DNA of 64,000 bases from Niastella caeni (GTDB lineage Bacteria; Bacteroidota; Bacteroidia; Chitinophagales; Chitinophagaceae): the NCBI RefSeq assembly GCF_004834005.1, contig NZ_STFF01000001.1:1487347-1551346 (forward strand), written 5' to 3'. Below the pieces are notes generated by a model, which saw only the letters and a list, made by a program, of their open reading frames with translations, had not been told where the DNA came from and did no database searches. The translations under genes and the position numbers were made by a program. Below are positions 26,675 through 34,887 of this stretch, piece by piece (positions within the stretch are counted from its first letter, which is position 1; each line of letters begins with the position of its first letter).

Positions 26675-27395
26675 CGATGAGCCTAATAACATAGAAGCGC
26701 TCAAACAGCTTTTGCTGAAATACTGCCCGCTGATAGAGATCATCGACATTGCCGAAAACATCCGCACCGGGCAGGCTGTTATATTGAATTCACAACCCGA
26801 CCTGGTTTTCCTGGATATAGAAATGCCATTTGGCAATGCCTTTGAACTGTTGAACAACCTGTCGCCGGTTAACTTTGAAGTTATCTTCGTTACCGCCTTT
26901 GATAATTATGCTATCAATGCTATAAAATATTCAGCCCTTGACTATTTATTAAAGCCGGTTAATATAAAAGAACTGCAATCAGCCGTACAAAAGGCAGCCG
27001 AACGCATTAAAACAAAAAATATTACCAGTAAAATTGATACGTTACTTTATAATCTGTCGGTAAGTAAACCTGTTTTACAAAAAGTGGCGCTTCCAACCCT
27101 CGATGGATTGGTTTTTGTAAATATAAACGATCTGGTTTGGCTCGAAGCAAGAGGAAGTTATACGTTTGTTTATATGCAGGACCAGCAAAAAATAATGGTA
27201 TCGCGCACTTTAAAGGAATTTGAAGACATTTTACCCTTTGAAAACTTTTCCCGGGTGCATCAGTCGTATATTATCAACCATTTTTTTATAAGAAAATACA
27301 ATCGCGGCAGAGGGGGAACTATTGAAATGGAAGATGGCACTACAATTGAAGTCTCGATGCGCAAGAAGGATGAATTCTTATCAAAATTTAAGTAA
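26652..27395 (+). CDS. LytTR-family response regulator
   Basis: The 247-residue protein has a receiver domain at 1-120 with acidic residues D8-D9, phosphoacceptor D55 (VFLDIEMPF), Thr in VTAFDNY and the Lys of LLKPVN. A LytTR DNA-binding domain follows at about 140-247 (VNINDLVWLEARGSYTFVY, VHQSYIINHFFIRKY). It should be phosphorylated by the overlapping propeller kinase and bind paired direct repeats upstream of target genes. The overlap implies translational coupling. A repeat hairpin begins four bases after the stop. Confidence 0.95.
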   Translation: MIRTIIIDDEPNNIEALKQLLLKYCPLIEIIDIAENIRTGQAVILNSQPDLVFLDIEMPFGNAFELLNNLSPVNFEVIFVTAFDNYAINAIKYSALDYLLKPVNIKELQSAVQKAAERIKTKNITSKIDTLLYNLSVSKPVLQKVALPTLDGLVFVNINDLVWLEARGSYTFVYMQDQQKIMVSRTLKEFEDILPFENFSRVHQSYIINHFFIRKYNRGRGGTIEMEDGTTIEVSMRKKDEFLSKFK

Positions 27396-27398
27396 TAC

Positions 27399-27486
27399 GG
27401 AAGTAAGAGGTAGGAAGTATAAGCTAAGAAATTAGGAAATCTTCTTACTTTATATCTCTTACTTCATACCTCTTACTTCATACTTC
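27399..27486. repeat. Inverted word-repeat between convergent genes
   Basis: The left arm is made of gaagtaagaggtaggaagta and ataagctaagaaattagg. The right arm (27441-27486) is made of cttactttatatctcttact, ttcatacctcttacttc and atacttc. Each half is a set of direct word copies, and the halves are complementary in character. The location between the LytTR gene and the 3' end of the lpxD-like gene suggests a bidirectional terminator. Confidence 0.65.
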
Positions 27487-27541
27487 TTTTCACCTTGTCA
27501 ATCTGCCAACTTGTTAACTTTTCAATTTATTCTGAGGAATA

Positions 27542-28489
27542 CTATTTAAGAGACTTTATCTTTTCCCAGATCTCAGGTATCCGCTTTACCCACACCAGCT
27601 CTCTTTTTTTAATGCCTGCTTCTTCGGCCGGCGACCCAAAATAAATTTTACCCCTTTCCAGCGTACCACCTACACCGCTTTGCGCCAGTACTACCACATT
27701 ATCCTCTATAGTCAGCGTTTTTGAAACCCCTACCTGTCCCCATAATATAACACCATTACCAAGGGTTGTAGCGCCTGCTATTCCTACCTGTGCAGCCAGT
27801 AAACAGTTTGCACCTAAAACAGTATCATGGCCAATATGAACCATATTATCCAGCTTACTTCCCCGGCCAATGTGTGTATCGTGCGAAACCCCGCGATCGA
27901 TGGTACAACCGGCACCGATCTCAACATCGCTTTCAATAACTACCCTTCCGCAGCTTTCCATCTTTTTATACCACACCTCCCTGTCTTTTTTGGTATTGTA
28001 ATAAAAGGCGTCTGATCCAATAACTGTTCCGGCCTGTATAATTACATTGTCGCCAATAACACAGTGATCCAATATGGTAACATTAGGGGCGATAAAGCAA
28101 TTCTTTCCAATGCTTACTTCATGGCCTATATAAACGCCAGGTGCTATATAAGTTCCTTCTCCAATACTAGCCGAGTCGCTAACCGGTTTAAAAGCGGGTT
28201 TAAAAGGTCGAAAGTGACGAACAATAGTTTGGTATGCTTCGAAAGGTTTATCTACGATCAGCAATGCCTTTCCTTCCGGACAATCAGTTTTTTGATTAAT
28301 GATAATAAAGGTGGCTGCAGAATGCAAACACTTGTCGTAATACTTGGGATGATCTACAAATACCAGGTCACCCGGTTCTACTTTATGTATCTCATTAATG
28401 CCTGTAGCTATTCCTTCTGTATTACCTATAAGCTCTGCGCCTATCAAACTGGCTATCCATTGAACTGAAACGGGAGCAGGAAATTTCAT
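27542..28489 (-). CDS. lpxD: LpxD-like UDP-3-O-acylglucosamine N-acyltransferase
   Basis: This 315-residue protein has an N-terminal LpxD uridine-binding-type domain (about 1-95, with INEIHKVEPGDLVFVD) and a left-handed beta-helix of hexapeptide repeats (about 105-280: IGEGTYIAPGVYIG, IGKNCFIAPNVTI, IGAGCTIDRG). The catalytic His is in DNMVHIGHD. LpxD adds the second hydroxyacyl chain in lipid A synthesis at the cytoplasmic face. Neither lpxA nor lpxC is nearby, and Bacteroidota often carry a second LpxD-like gene, so this copy may have a divergent role. The start is set at 28489 because the in-frame ATG at 28507 falls within the -7 box. Confidence 0.85.
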   Translation of the reverse strand: MKFPAPVSVQWIASLIGAELIGNTEGIATGINEIHKVEPGDLVFVDHPKYYDKCLHSAATFIIINQKTDCPEGKALLIVDKPFEAYQTIVRHFRPFKPAFKPVSDSASIGEGTYIAPGVYIGHEVSIGKNCFIAPNVTILDHCVIGDNVIIQAGTVIGSDAFYYNTKKDREVWYKKMESCGRVVIESDVEIGAGCTIDRGVSHDTHIGRGSKLDNMVHIGHDTVLGANCLLAAQVGIAGATTLGNGVILWGQVGVSKTLTIEDNVVVLAQSGVGGTLERGKIYFGSPAEEAGIKKRELVWVKRIPEIWEKIKSLK

Positions 28490-28504
28490 ATCCGATGATT
28501 TTCG

Positions 28505-28512
28505 CAAAAGTA
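28505..28512 (-). promoter_or_regulatory. Bacteroidota -7 box for the lpxD-like gene
   Basis: TACTTTTG on the minus strand is an exact TAnnTTTG match. It gives a leader of about 10 bases and decides the start codon of the gene. Confidence 0.55.
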
Positions 28513-29045
28513 ACGCACGATGGGCACACCAATCAGGTAATTCTTCCCTTCAGTTTCAGGTTTTCTGATATATTAACGTACCAGGCAATGATAAACATCG
28601 TGAATTTTCTATGACAACATCCGTTTATTACTTATTTGGGTTCAATATACCGGCTTCAACAACCTGTTATGTCATTAAAGGGAGCTGTTAAGGGCATGAT
28701 TTAACCTTTCAATCATCTTTTTGGCAAAAAATAAATGAGGGGGTTAATAGCTTAATCAATGGATTTTCTTACTGTGATGCATGTACAAACACGTTGCTTA
28801 TAAAACTTACTTTGCACGATCGATATGTTATCGCATACAAACTAGTATAGCGTACAACCCGCTGCCAGCACATGTTTCAGCCAATGCAAAAAAACAAAAC
28901 ATAGCAACTTGTTTTATAAACGTGCTATAAAATTGTGTTCAACATTGCACATAACGCTGAATTAAGGCTTCGCTTTTCCCCATTACATAAAAAAAATGTG
29001 AATAAAATTTATTAGAAATTTTTTTTAGATAGAAAAAATTATTTT
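28513..29045. other. Gene-free AT-rich gap
   Basis: About 530 bases separate the divergent lpxD-like and pseudouridine synthase genes. No frame with protein-like composition was found on either strand. TACTTTGC at 28808-28815 is close to a -7 box. The last 70 bases are extremely A/T-rich, with long T and A runs. No tRNA-like, 6S-like or other known RNA could be recognised by eye. Confidence 0.4.
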
Positions 29046-29133
29046 TAATATTGTGGAGGGAAATTTATTTCCCGGTACTTACTAACCCATCCACATAATG
29101 AATCTCCCGGCTCCCCGGGAGATTTTCTTTTGT
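29046..29133 (+). promoter_or_regulatory. Candidate promoter and two-hairpin leader/attenuator before the pseudouridine synthase gene
   Basis: TAATATTG (29046-29053) is one base from the TAnnTTTG consensus. Next comes a perfect 6-bp hairpin, gggaaa with tttccc. At 29101-29124 there is a perfect 10-bp stem, aatctcccgg with ccgggagatt, around a four-base loop, followed by ttcttttg. This is a terminator-like structure ending only 9 bases before the ATG. It may attenuate the gene or end a small RNA of about 70-80 nt. Confidence 0.5.
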
Positions 29134-29727
29134 ATGCATCGCTATTTTATCATCTATAAACCATACCTGGTACTATCACAATTCACTTCTTCAGAAGGTA
29201 AACAAACATTGAAAGCATTCTTCAATGTGCCGTCTGATGTTTATCCTGTTGGCCGATTGGATTATGATAGCGAAGGATTGTTGATCCTTACCAATGATGC
29301 ATCACTCAATCATCGCCTGTTGAATCCTTCCTTTGCACACGAACGGGAATATTGGGCACAGGTTGATGGAGACATACAGGAAAAAGCATTGCATGAGTTA
29401 CGATCAGGGGTTTCAATAACTATAAACGGATCAAAATACAGAACGCGTTCATGTAAAGCAACGCGTTTCCCTAACACACCACCTGTTCCCGATCGCAATC
29501 CGCCCATTCGCTTCCGTAAAGAGATACCCACCAGTTGGATCAAACTGGTTTTAACAGAAGGGAAGAACCGGCAGGTAAGAAAAATGACCGCCCAAACCGG
29601 TTTCCCCACCCTTCGTTTGATCCGCTATCGCATTGGTGGTATTACTTTGGATGGCTTATTGCCGGGCGAGATGCGTGAAATGAATAAAAATGACATCTAT
29701 ACCCGCTTGTTTGGGGGGCGGGCTTAA
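29134..29727 (+). CDS. Pseudouridine synthase, RsuA/RluE type
   Basis: The 197-residue enzyme lacks an S4 RNA-binding domain and starts directly with the catalytic fold (MHRYFIIYKPYLVLSQFTS). The catalytic Asp is D43 in PVGRLDYDSEGLLILTND. The GKNRQVRKM motif near the C-terminus is typical of the RsuA/RluB/E/F branch, which isomerises uridine in rRNA. The missing S4 domain and small size resemble RluE, but the target nucleotide cannot be read from sequence. An upstream in-frame ATG at 29098 was rejected because it would translate through the terminator-like stem. Confidence 0.9.
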   Translation: MHRYFIIYKPYLVLSQFTSSEGKQTLKAFFNVPSDVYPVGRLDYDSEGLLILTNDASLNHRLLNPSFAHEREYWAQVDGDIQEKALHELRSGVSITINGSKYRTRSCKATRFPNTPPVPDRNPPIRFRKEIPTSWIKLVLTEGKNRQVRKMTAQTGFPTLRLIRYRIGGITLDGLLPGEMREMNKNDIYTRLFGGRA

Positions 29728-29763
29728 ACTTTTATTCATTACCTTGCTAAAAAAAGGTACGTT

Positions 29764-30639
29764 ATGTTGAAATCAATGACCGGCTTTGGAAGAAGTGAAA
29801 AAACCGTGGGAGATAAGACCTTCCTGGTTGACATTAAATCACTGAATGGAAAACAATTTGAACTATCCTTAAAAATACCGGCTTTTTTAAAGCCGTTTGA
29901 ATTTGACATAAGAACATTGTTATCTAAAAATTTAGGAAGAGGTACCATTGACTGCACGATAAGCCTTAAAGAAAGCGGCGCGGCTAAACCGGTAAGTATT
30001 AATACCGATCTGGCCAAAGCCTATTACCAACCAATTGCCGAATTATCGCAGGCATTAAACCTCGATCCTTCTCACATCTTAAGTACCCTGATCAAATTAC
30101 CCGAAGTGATCACTCCTACCGGTGAAACCCTAACCGAGGATGAATGGATCTCTTTTGAAAAAGTTATTGTTGCCGCCATGGATAACCTGAATAACCACCG
30201 GCTCGAAGAAGGTAAGATAATGGAAGCAGACCTGCTTTTGCGCATAAGCAATATTCAAAAACAACAGGAAATAATTGCTACCCTGGAACCTTTACGTAAG
30301 CAAAAGATCAGGGAAGGCTTAACCAAGGTACTGGAAGATAATGTGGGGAAAGAAAACTATGATCCCAACCGCCTGGAGCAGGAACTTATTTACTACATCG
30401 AAAAAATAGACCTCAGCGAAGAACAAGTGCGTTTAAAAACTCACTGCGAGTATTTTAAAACCATATTGAATGAACCTGAAGAAGGAAAAGGTAAAAAACT
30501 ATCTTTTGTACTGCAGGAAATAGGTCGTGAAATTAATACCACCGGTGCTAAAGCCTACGATTCATCCATTCAAAAATGCGTGGTATTGATGAAAGACGAG
30601 TTGGAAAAAGCAAAAGAACAGGTCCTGAATGTATTGTAG
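29764..30639 (+). CDS. yicC: YicC family endoribonuclease
   Basis: The 291-residue protein starts with the family signature MLKSMTGFGRSE. An N-terminal YicC-like domain (1-155) is followed by the C-terminal DUF1732 domain (about 205-291), which includes LEQELIYYIEKIDLSEE, RLKTHCEYF and FVLQEIGREINTTGAKA. YicC proteins are RNases implicated in small RNA turnover. In many bacteria gmk follows yicC; here the next gene is gldH after a small hairpin. The start is only 36 bases after the pseudouridine synthase gene, so both may share a transcript. The assignment is confident, but its targets here are unknown. Confidence 0.95.
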   Translation: MLKSMTGFGRSEKTVGDKTFLVDIKSLNGKQFELSLKIPAFLKPFEFDIRTLLSKNLGRGTIDCTISLKESGAAKPVSINTDLAKAYYQPIAELSQALNLDPSHILSTLIKLPEVITPTGETLTEDEWISFEKVIVAAMDNLNNHRLEEGKIMEADLLLRISNIQKQQEIIATLEPLRKQKIREGLTKVLEDNVGKENYDPNRLEQELIYYIEKIDLSEEQVRLKTHCEYFKTILNEPEEGKGKKLSFVLQEIGREINTTGAKAYDSSIQKCVVLMKDELEKAKEQVLNVL

Positions 30640-30656
30640 AAGGTGGAAAGTTGAAG

Positions 30657-30681
30657 GTAGGAGGTGCCTTGCACCTTCTAC
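30657..30681 (+). other. Hairpin after yicC made of repeat words
   Basis: gtaggaggtgc pairs with gcaccttctac across a three-base loop, with a single G:T wobble. It is preceded by related words (ggtggaaagttgaaggt). There is no T-tract, so it is a weak terminator or processing hairpin. Confidence 0.55.
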
Positions 30682-30691
30682 TGCTGATTCA

Positions 30692-30699
30692 TATCTTTG
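30692..30699 (+). promoter_or_regulatory. Bacteroidota -7 box for gldH
   Basis: TATCTTTG is a perfect TAnnTTTG match 12 bases before the TTG start of gldH, leaving a leader of only a few bases. Confidence 0.55.
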
Positions 30700-30711
30700 T
30701 AAAAAATTCCC

Positions 30712-31221
30712 TTGAGCAAGAACATCCTTAACTATATTTCTTACTTCGTACTTCTTACTTCGTACCTCGCGTTACCAGCCTGTGGTACAGTAGATGTTTT
30801 TGAAAAACATGCCACTATTCCCCGGCAGATCTGGAAAAGCAGCTTCAAGCCCGAAATAACGTTTAATATAGAACCAAAGGATACAACAACCCGGTTCCAT
30901 ATTTTTATTGTTTTACGGCATACAGATGCCTATCGCTACAAGAACATCTGGATAAATGTACATACCGAATCACCCAATGGCGTAGTTCAAAACCAACCCC
31001 TGAACCTGCAACTGGCAACCGACAATAAAGGCTGGCTGGGAAGTGGTATGGACGATATTTTTGAACACCGTATCCAAATTACGCCGCCAAGATCTCCCCT
31101 ATCGCTAAGCGCCGGAACCTATCGCTTTAAATTGGAAAACATTATGCGGGAAGACCCCTTGAAAAATGTAATGAATGTTGGTATCCGACTTGAAAAAGCG
31201 CACCTTGAACAGGCTGAATAG
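30712..31221 (+). CDS. gldH: Gliding motility lipoprotein GldH
   Basis: The 169-residue lipoprotein has its lipobox at LPAC (C24). Family-typical features follow: VFEKHATIPRQIW, FIVLRHTDAYRYKNIWI, a GWLGSGMDDIFEHR stretch and the C-terminal ENIMREDPLKNVMNVGIRLE. GldH is needed for gliding motility in Flavobacterium and is part of the gene set associated with type IX secretion; its exact role is unclear. Translation must begin at TTG (30712), because no ATG precedes the signal sequence. The signal peptide region contains a perfect 14-base tandem duplication (30738-30765) made of intergenic-type words. The sensor kinase gene starts 17 bases downstream. Confidence 0.88.
   Translation: MSKNILNYISYFVLLTSYLALPACGTVDVFEKHATIPRQIWKSSFKPEITFNIEPKDTTTRFHIFIVLRHTDAYRYKNIWINVHTESPNGVVQNQPLNLQLATDNKGWLGSGMDDIFEHRIQITPPRSPLSLSAGTYRFKLENIMREDPLKNVMNVGIRLEKAHLEQAE
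30738..30765 (+). repeat. Perfect 14-base tandem duplication in the gldH signal sequence
   Basis: TTCTTACTTCGTAC occurs at 30738-30751 and again at 30752-30765. Nearly the same word (cttacttcatac) is repeated in the intergenic hairpin at 27399-27486. The repeat is in frame with gldH and encodes its hydrophobic signal core. Confidence 0.8.
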
Positions 31222-31238
31222 TATTTATATGTTTTCAA

Positions 31239-32231
31239 ATGGACGTATTTACTAAAAAGCGACTTGTTATTGCCAGTGTAGTTTACTGGCTTTTGCTGGC
31301 TTACATAGTAATAGCGCTGGTATGGTGGTTTATTGCCCTCGAAAAGCAAAACCACCGGATGGCAGACTATAAGATCAGTGAACTGAAAATGGATGATCCG
31401 GCTTTTCAGGCCAAATACCAGGTAATTACTGACGAAAGACACATTAAAGACGTTCAATACATCGGCGAAGGCGCTATTTTCCTGGTGGTTATATTAATTG
31501 CTTCCATATTTGTTTACCATGCCGTACGGCGCCAGATAAGATTGCACTCTCAGCAGGAAAATTTTATGATGGCCATAACGCATGAATTGAAAACACCCAT
31601 TGCCATTGCCAAGCTCAATCTGGAAACCCTGTTGAAGTACAGCCTTTCGGAAGAAAAGAAGCAGAAAATGCTTCAGGCAACCCTGCAGGAAACCAACCGG
31701 CTGAATACCCTTGCCAGCAACATCCTGGTCTCATCCCAACTGGAAGGCGGCCGCTACCGGATAGCGAAAGAAGATCTGGAACTTTCTGACCTGGTAAAAA
31801 CCGCGTTCAATGATTTCAGGAACCGATTTCCCGACAGGCAATGGCAAAGCGAGATAGAACCGGAAATAGACATCAACGGTGATTCCTTACTGTTACAAAT
31901 ACTGGTAAACAACCTCATTGAAAATGCCATTAAATATTCTCCCAAAGAAGGCTTAATTACCTGCAAACTGCATCAAAAGAACAAAACCATTCTGTTTCAG
32001 GTAATGGATGAAGGCGCCGGCATACCCGATGATGAAAAGAAACGGATATTTGAAAAGTTTTACCGTATAGGCAATGAAACAACCCGTACCACCAAGGGCA
32101 CCGGGTTAGGACTATACCTTTGTAAAAAGATTGTCGAAGATCACAATGGACACATCAAGGTAGCTGATAATTTAAACAGAGGCAGTACTTTTATGGTAAG
32201 TTTCACGGTAAAACATGTCCATGAGCAATAA
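31239..32231 (+). CDS. Two-transmembrane sensor histidine kinase (RprX-like)
   Basis: The 330-residue kinase has transmembrane helices near 12-33 and 78-94, enclosing a short extracytoplasmic loop of about 44 residues. HisKA follows with phosphoacceptor H115 (AITHELKTP). The ATPase domain has N229 (LIENAIKYSP), DEGAGIP at 257-263 and GTGLGLYL near 287. No HAMP or PAS domain is visible. It forms an overlapping pair with the OmpR-type regulator downstream. The small sensor loop suggests membrane or envelope stress input, but no signal can be assigned. Confidence 0.93.
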   Translation: MDVFTKKRLVIASVVYWLLLAYIVIALVWWFIALEKQNHRMADYKISELKMDDPAFQAKYQVITDERHIKDVQYIGEGAIFLVVILIASIFVYHAVRRQIRLHSQQENFMMAITHELKTPIAIAKLNLETLLKYSLSEEKKQKMLQATLQETNRLNTLASNILVSSQLEGGRYRIAKEDLELSDLVKTAFNDFRNRFPDRQWQSEIEPEIDINGDSLLLQILVNNLIENAIKYSPKEGLITCKLHQKNKTILFQVMDEGAGIPDDEKKRIFEKFYRIGNETTRTTKGTGLGLYLCKKIVEDHNGHIKVADNLNRGSTFMVSFTVKHVHEQ

Positions 32232-32922
32232 ACCATCTATATTACTGGTAGAAGATGAAGAAAACCTGCACGAAGCGCTCAAGCTGAACCTTGAATTGGA
32301 AGGGTATGAAATCACTTCAGCGTATACAGGCAGCGAAGCATTACAGAAAGTACAAAGCGAGTACTTCGATCTGATCATACTCGACGTTATGCTACCAGAT
32401 GTAGATGGCATCAGTATAACCGAAACCATCCGCGTTCAAAACAACCACGTTCCAATTTTAATACTCAGCGCCAAAAACACCAGTTCCGACCGGGTACTGG
32501 GCTTAAAAAAGGGCGCTGATGACTATCTTACCAAACCCTTTAACCTGGAAGAGTTATTGCTGCGGGTTCAAAAACTGATAGAAAAGAACAAGAAGATGCA
32601 GGATAAGGATTCAGTTGGCGATACCTACCAGTTTGGTGGTCATACAATTGATTTTAATGCCCAGGAAGCGCGAACGAAAGAAGGGCAACGCATTCAGCTC
32701 AGTAAGAAAGAGGCCATGTTGCTGAAGCTGTTATTTGAAAATAAGAATGATGTGGTGCCGCGGGAAAAGATTCTGCAAACCGTATGGGGATATAACGTTT
32801 ATCCTACCACCCGTACTATCGACAACTTCATATTGAACTTTCGTAAATATTTTGAACACGATAGCCGCAATCCCAGGTATTTTCATTCGGTTCGCGGCGT
32901 GGGGTACAAATACACAGAGTAA
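32215..32922 (+). CDS. OmpR-family response regulator (RprY-like)
   Basis: The 235-residue regulator has a receiver domain with E13-D14-E15, phosphoacceptor D57 (LIILDVMLPD) and LTKPFN. A winged-helix Trans_reg_C domain covers about 140-235 (ARTKEGQRIQLSKKEAMLL, NFRKYFEHDSRNPRYFH, VRGVGYKY). It overlaps the kinase gene by 17 bases; a second ATG 6 bases inside (32221) is also possible. The stop is 3 bases from the 3' end of the convergent batD gene, so no separate terminator fits between them. Confidence 0.94.
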   Translation: MSMSNKPSILLVEDEENLHEALKLNLELEGYEITSAYTGSEALQKVQSEYFDLIILDVMLPDVDGISITETIRVQNNHVPILILSAKNTSSDRVLGLKKGADDYLTKPFNLEELLLRVQKLIEKNKKMQDKDSVGDTYQFGGHTIDFNAQEARTKEGQRIQLSKKEAMLLKLLFENKNDVVPREKILQTVWGYNVYPTTRTIDNFILNFRKYFEHDSRNPRYFHSVRGVGYKYTE

Positions 32923-32925
32923 ACG

Positions 32926-34731
32926 TTATCCTTTTACTTCTATTAATTCTTTCACTAACTCCTCTGCTTTGCCCATCAAGGCGCCCATACTGTGAACAGA
33001 CTGGTCGGGAGTATACAAAGCCCATTCGCATTCGTCGAGGATAGCCGAAAAATTATGGATGGTTTCAGCCGGCATGCCCTTTCCAGCAAGCAGTTGGGTA
33101 ATATGATGCTTATTCATTTTTGATGGTAACACCTGGTATGTATCGGCAACAACCTGCCAAAGCGCTTGTTGAACTTCATGGTAAAAAGCCTGTTGATGCT
33201 GATGCAACAATGCCAGTTTTGCATTGGCCAGCAATGTAGCAGCTATTTTTTCAGGTGAAGGAATTTCTTTTACAGGTGCAGGGGTCGACAGTTTTGCCAT
33301 TTCTTTCTTTTTGCTTTTACGCAAAGAAATAACCTGGTACCCTATGCTGGCGATAATTACCAATACAATACATGCAAACCAGTAAAACTGTGGTTGAATG
33401 ACAGGTGATTTACTAACAACGCCTGTATCAGATCCCGTATCTGCCTTTTTAACACCAGGCAAAACATGTAACGTAATGGAATCGCTGGTAGCCGTTTTAT
33501 ACTTATTTTCAGCCGGATCGTAAAAAGGCAGGTGCACAGCGGGAATTAAATAATCGCCGGTATCAGGCGCCGCAAACGAATATTCAAATGATTTGGACCC
33601 GCTTAGCGGAAAAACATATTTATTAATATTTTCTTTAACGGCCGGTTCGGCTGTATCAACCCCCTTTGGCCATTTTATAACCGGCGGAGTAAGTAACGAT
33701 AAATTACCACTACCGCTGATAGTTACCTGTATTTTTACCAGGTCGCCCTGGTGTATGGGAACAGCAGGTACTTTTACGATGACGTTAAAGTTACCAACCG
33801 CACCGGAAAAATCATCGGGTTGATTAGCCGTTGGTAAAGGTTTTACGGTAATAGTTTGTGGCTCGGTACGTAAAATAGTACGGTGGTTAATGGCCGTTGG
33901 AAATAAAGGAGTTGCATTTCTATTAAACAACGAACGTTTTTTGCCGGCCGGTTCATCTGTTTTTATAAAATGAATAACACTTTCAATTTCTGCGGGGTCA
34001 AGGGTATATTTACCTTCCTGCAAAGGAAACAACTGCACTTTGCGAACAAGATTGGTATAATACAATCGCCCATTCAGTTTTTCAATGACAGGTTTGCCAT
34101 CATAGGCATCTACCATTTCCATTACGCTAAATCCGGTTAACGAAGGCCGTTTTACGACCTGGGAGTTGGCATTCAGGCGGGAATACGCTTTATACACTAC
34201 CATTAATGGTTCACCAACATAACAAGTGGTTTTACTGGTTTCTACCCGCAAAAATAGGTTCTTCTGTATTTTATCAGTTATGTTATCTCCGGGATGCAAC
34301 TCCGATTCTCCTTCCGTATCAATATCATCGGGATCAATATTGTTCATGTCGGGCACGCCTGGCTTCACCGCAATACGAACCGCATTGGAGCGCATTTGTT
34401 TTCCATTAATGATAGCCGTGGCTCCCGGAATGGTAAACCGGCCCTTTTTAGGGGCCAGCAATACAAATATTCTAGAGAAGTTGTAGAAACCTTGGCTAAA
34501 ATTTGCTGAGTTCTGGTCAAATACACTTGCTATTTCAAACCCTTTAAACTTAGGTGTTTTGAATTGATGAATGCTGCTGGCGCCTTCAACAATATACTGT
34601 ACCTGGAACGTTTGGCGTGCAGATATAGTTGATTCACTTACGAGTGTATAAAATTTTACCTGTGCCTTCAACGACCCGATGACAAGGCAAAAAAACAGCC
34701 CAAATAAAATGATATGTATAATTTTTCTGAT
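32926..34731 (-). CDS. batD: BatD-like membrane protein, no standard start codon at the signal peptide
   Basis: The protein is about 600 residues when the signal peptide is included. Repeated beta-sandwich (DUF11/BatD-type) modules fill the first 450 residues (TFQVQYIVEG, VGEPLMVVYKAYSRL, GNFNVIVKVPAVPIHQGD). A transmembrane helix follows (WFACIVLVIIASIGYQVIS), then a cytoplasmic helical tail. BatD belongs to the Bat aerotolerance operon with batA, batB, batC and batE, none of which is adjacent. The in-frame codons before TTG 34671 encode a clear signal peptide (ILFGLFFCLVIGSLKAQ), but no ATG, GTG or TTG precedes it before a stop. Initiation at ATC 34731 or a nearby ATT is therefore suspected. 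A sequencing error in a seven-A run is the alternative. Confidence 0.75.
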   Translation of the reverse strand: MRKIIHIILFGLFFCLVIGSLKAQVKFYTLVSESTISARQTFQVQYIVEGASSIHQFKTPKFKGFEIASVFDQNSANFSQGFYNFSRIFVLLAPKKGRFTIPGATAIINGKQMRSNAVRIAVKPGVPDMNNIDPDDIDTEGESELHPGDNITDKIQKNLFLRVETSKTTCYVGEPLMVVYKAYSRLNANSQVVKRPSLTGFSVMEMVDAYDGKPVIEKLNGRLYYTNLVRKVQLFPLQEGKYTLDPAEIESVIHFIKTDEPAGKKRSLFNRNATPLFPTAINHRTILRTEPQTITVKPLPTANQPDDFSGAVGNFNVIVKVPAVPIHQGDLVKIQVTISGSGNLSLLTPPVIKWPKGVDTAEPAVKENINKYVFPLSGSKSFEYSFAAPDTGDYLIPAVHLPFYDPAENKYKTATSDSITLHVLPGVKKADTGSDTGVVSKSPVIQPQFYWFACIVLVIIASIGYQVISLRKSKKKEMAKLSTPAPVKEIPSPEKIAATLLANAKLALLHQHQQAFYHEVQQALWQVVADTYQVLPSKMNKHHITQLLAGKGMPAETIHNFSAILDECEWALYTPDQSVHSMGALMGKAEELVKELIEVKG

Positions 34732-34831
34732 GCTTGCTATTTTAGTTTAGCAGTTATTACCACTCATAACAAATATAAATTTTGCCGGTCAAGGCTGGTA
34801 AAAATGTTAGCGTTAAAGGAGCGTTAATTGA

Positions 34832-34886
34832 TGGAAGGCAATGGGCAGTAGAGAATATACAGCCTGCTCACTACTGCTACGGCCTT
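34832..34886. repeat. Inverted word-repeat upstream of batD
   Basis: Left words are ggaaggcaatgggcagtag. Right words are actactgctacggcctta, which is roughly complementary. It sits just after the 3' end of the SDR gene and before batD, both on the minus strand. Confidence 0.45.
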
Positions 34887-34887
34887 A

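Noticed and set aside
27399..27486. CRISPR-like array
   Set aside because: The repeats are short, degenerate, without regular spacers, and form inverted halves; no cas gene is near.
28513..29045. A 6S, SRP, tmRNA or RNase P RNA gene in the large gap
   Set aside because: No characteristic helices or conserved sequence blocks were recognised; only the short leader next to the pseudouridine synthase has clear structure.
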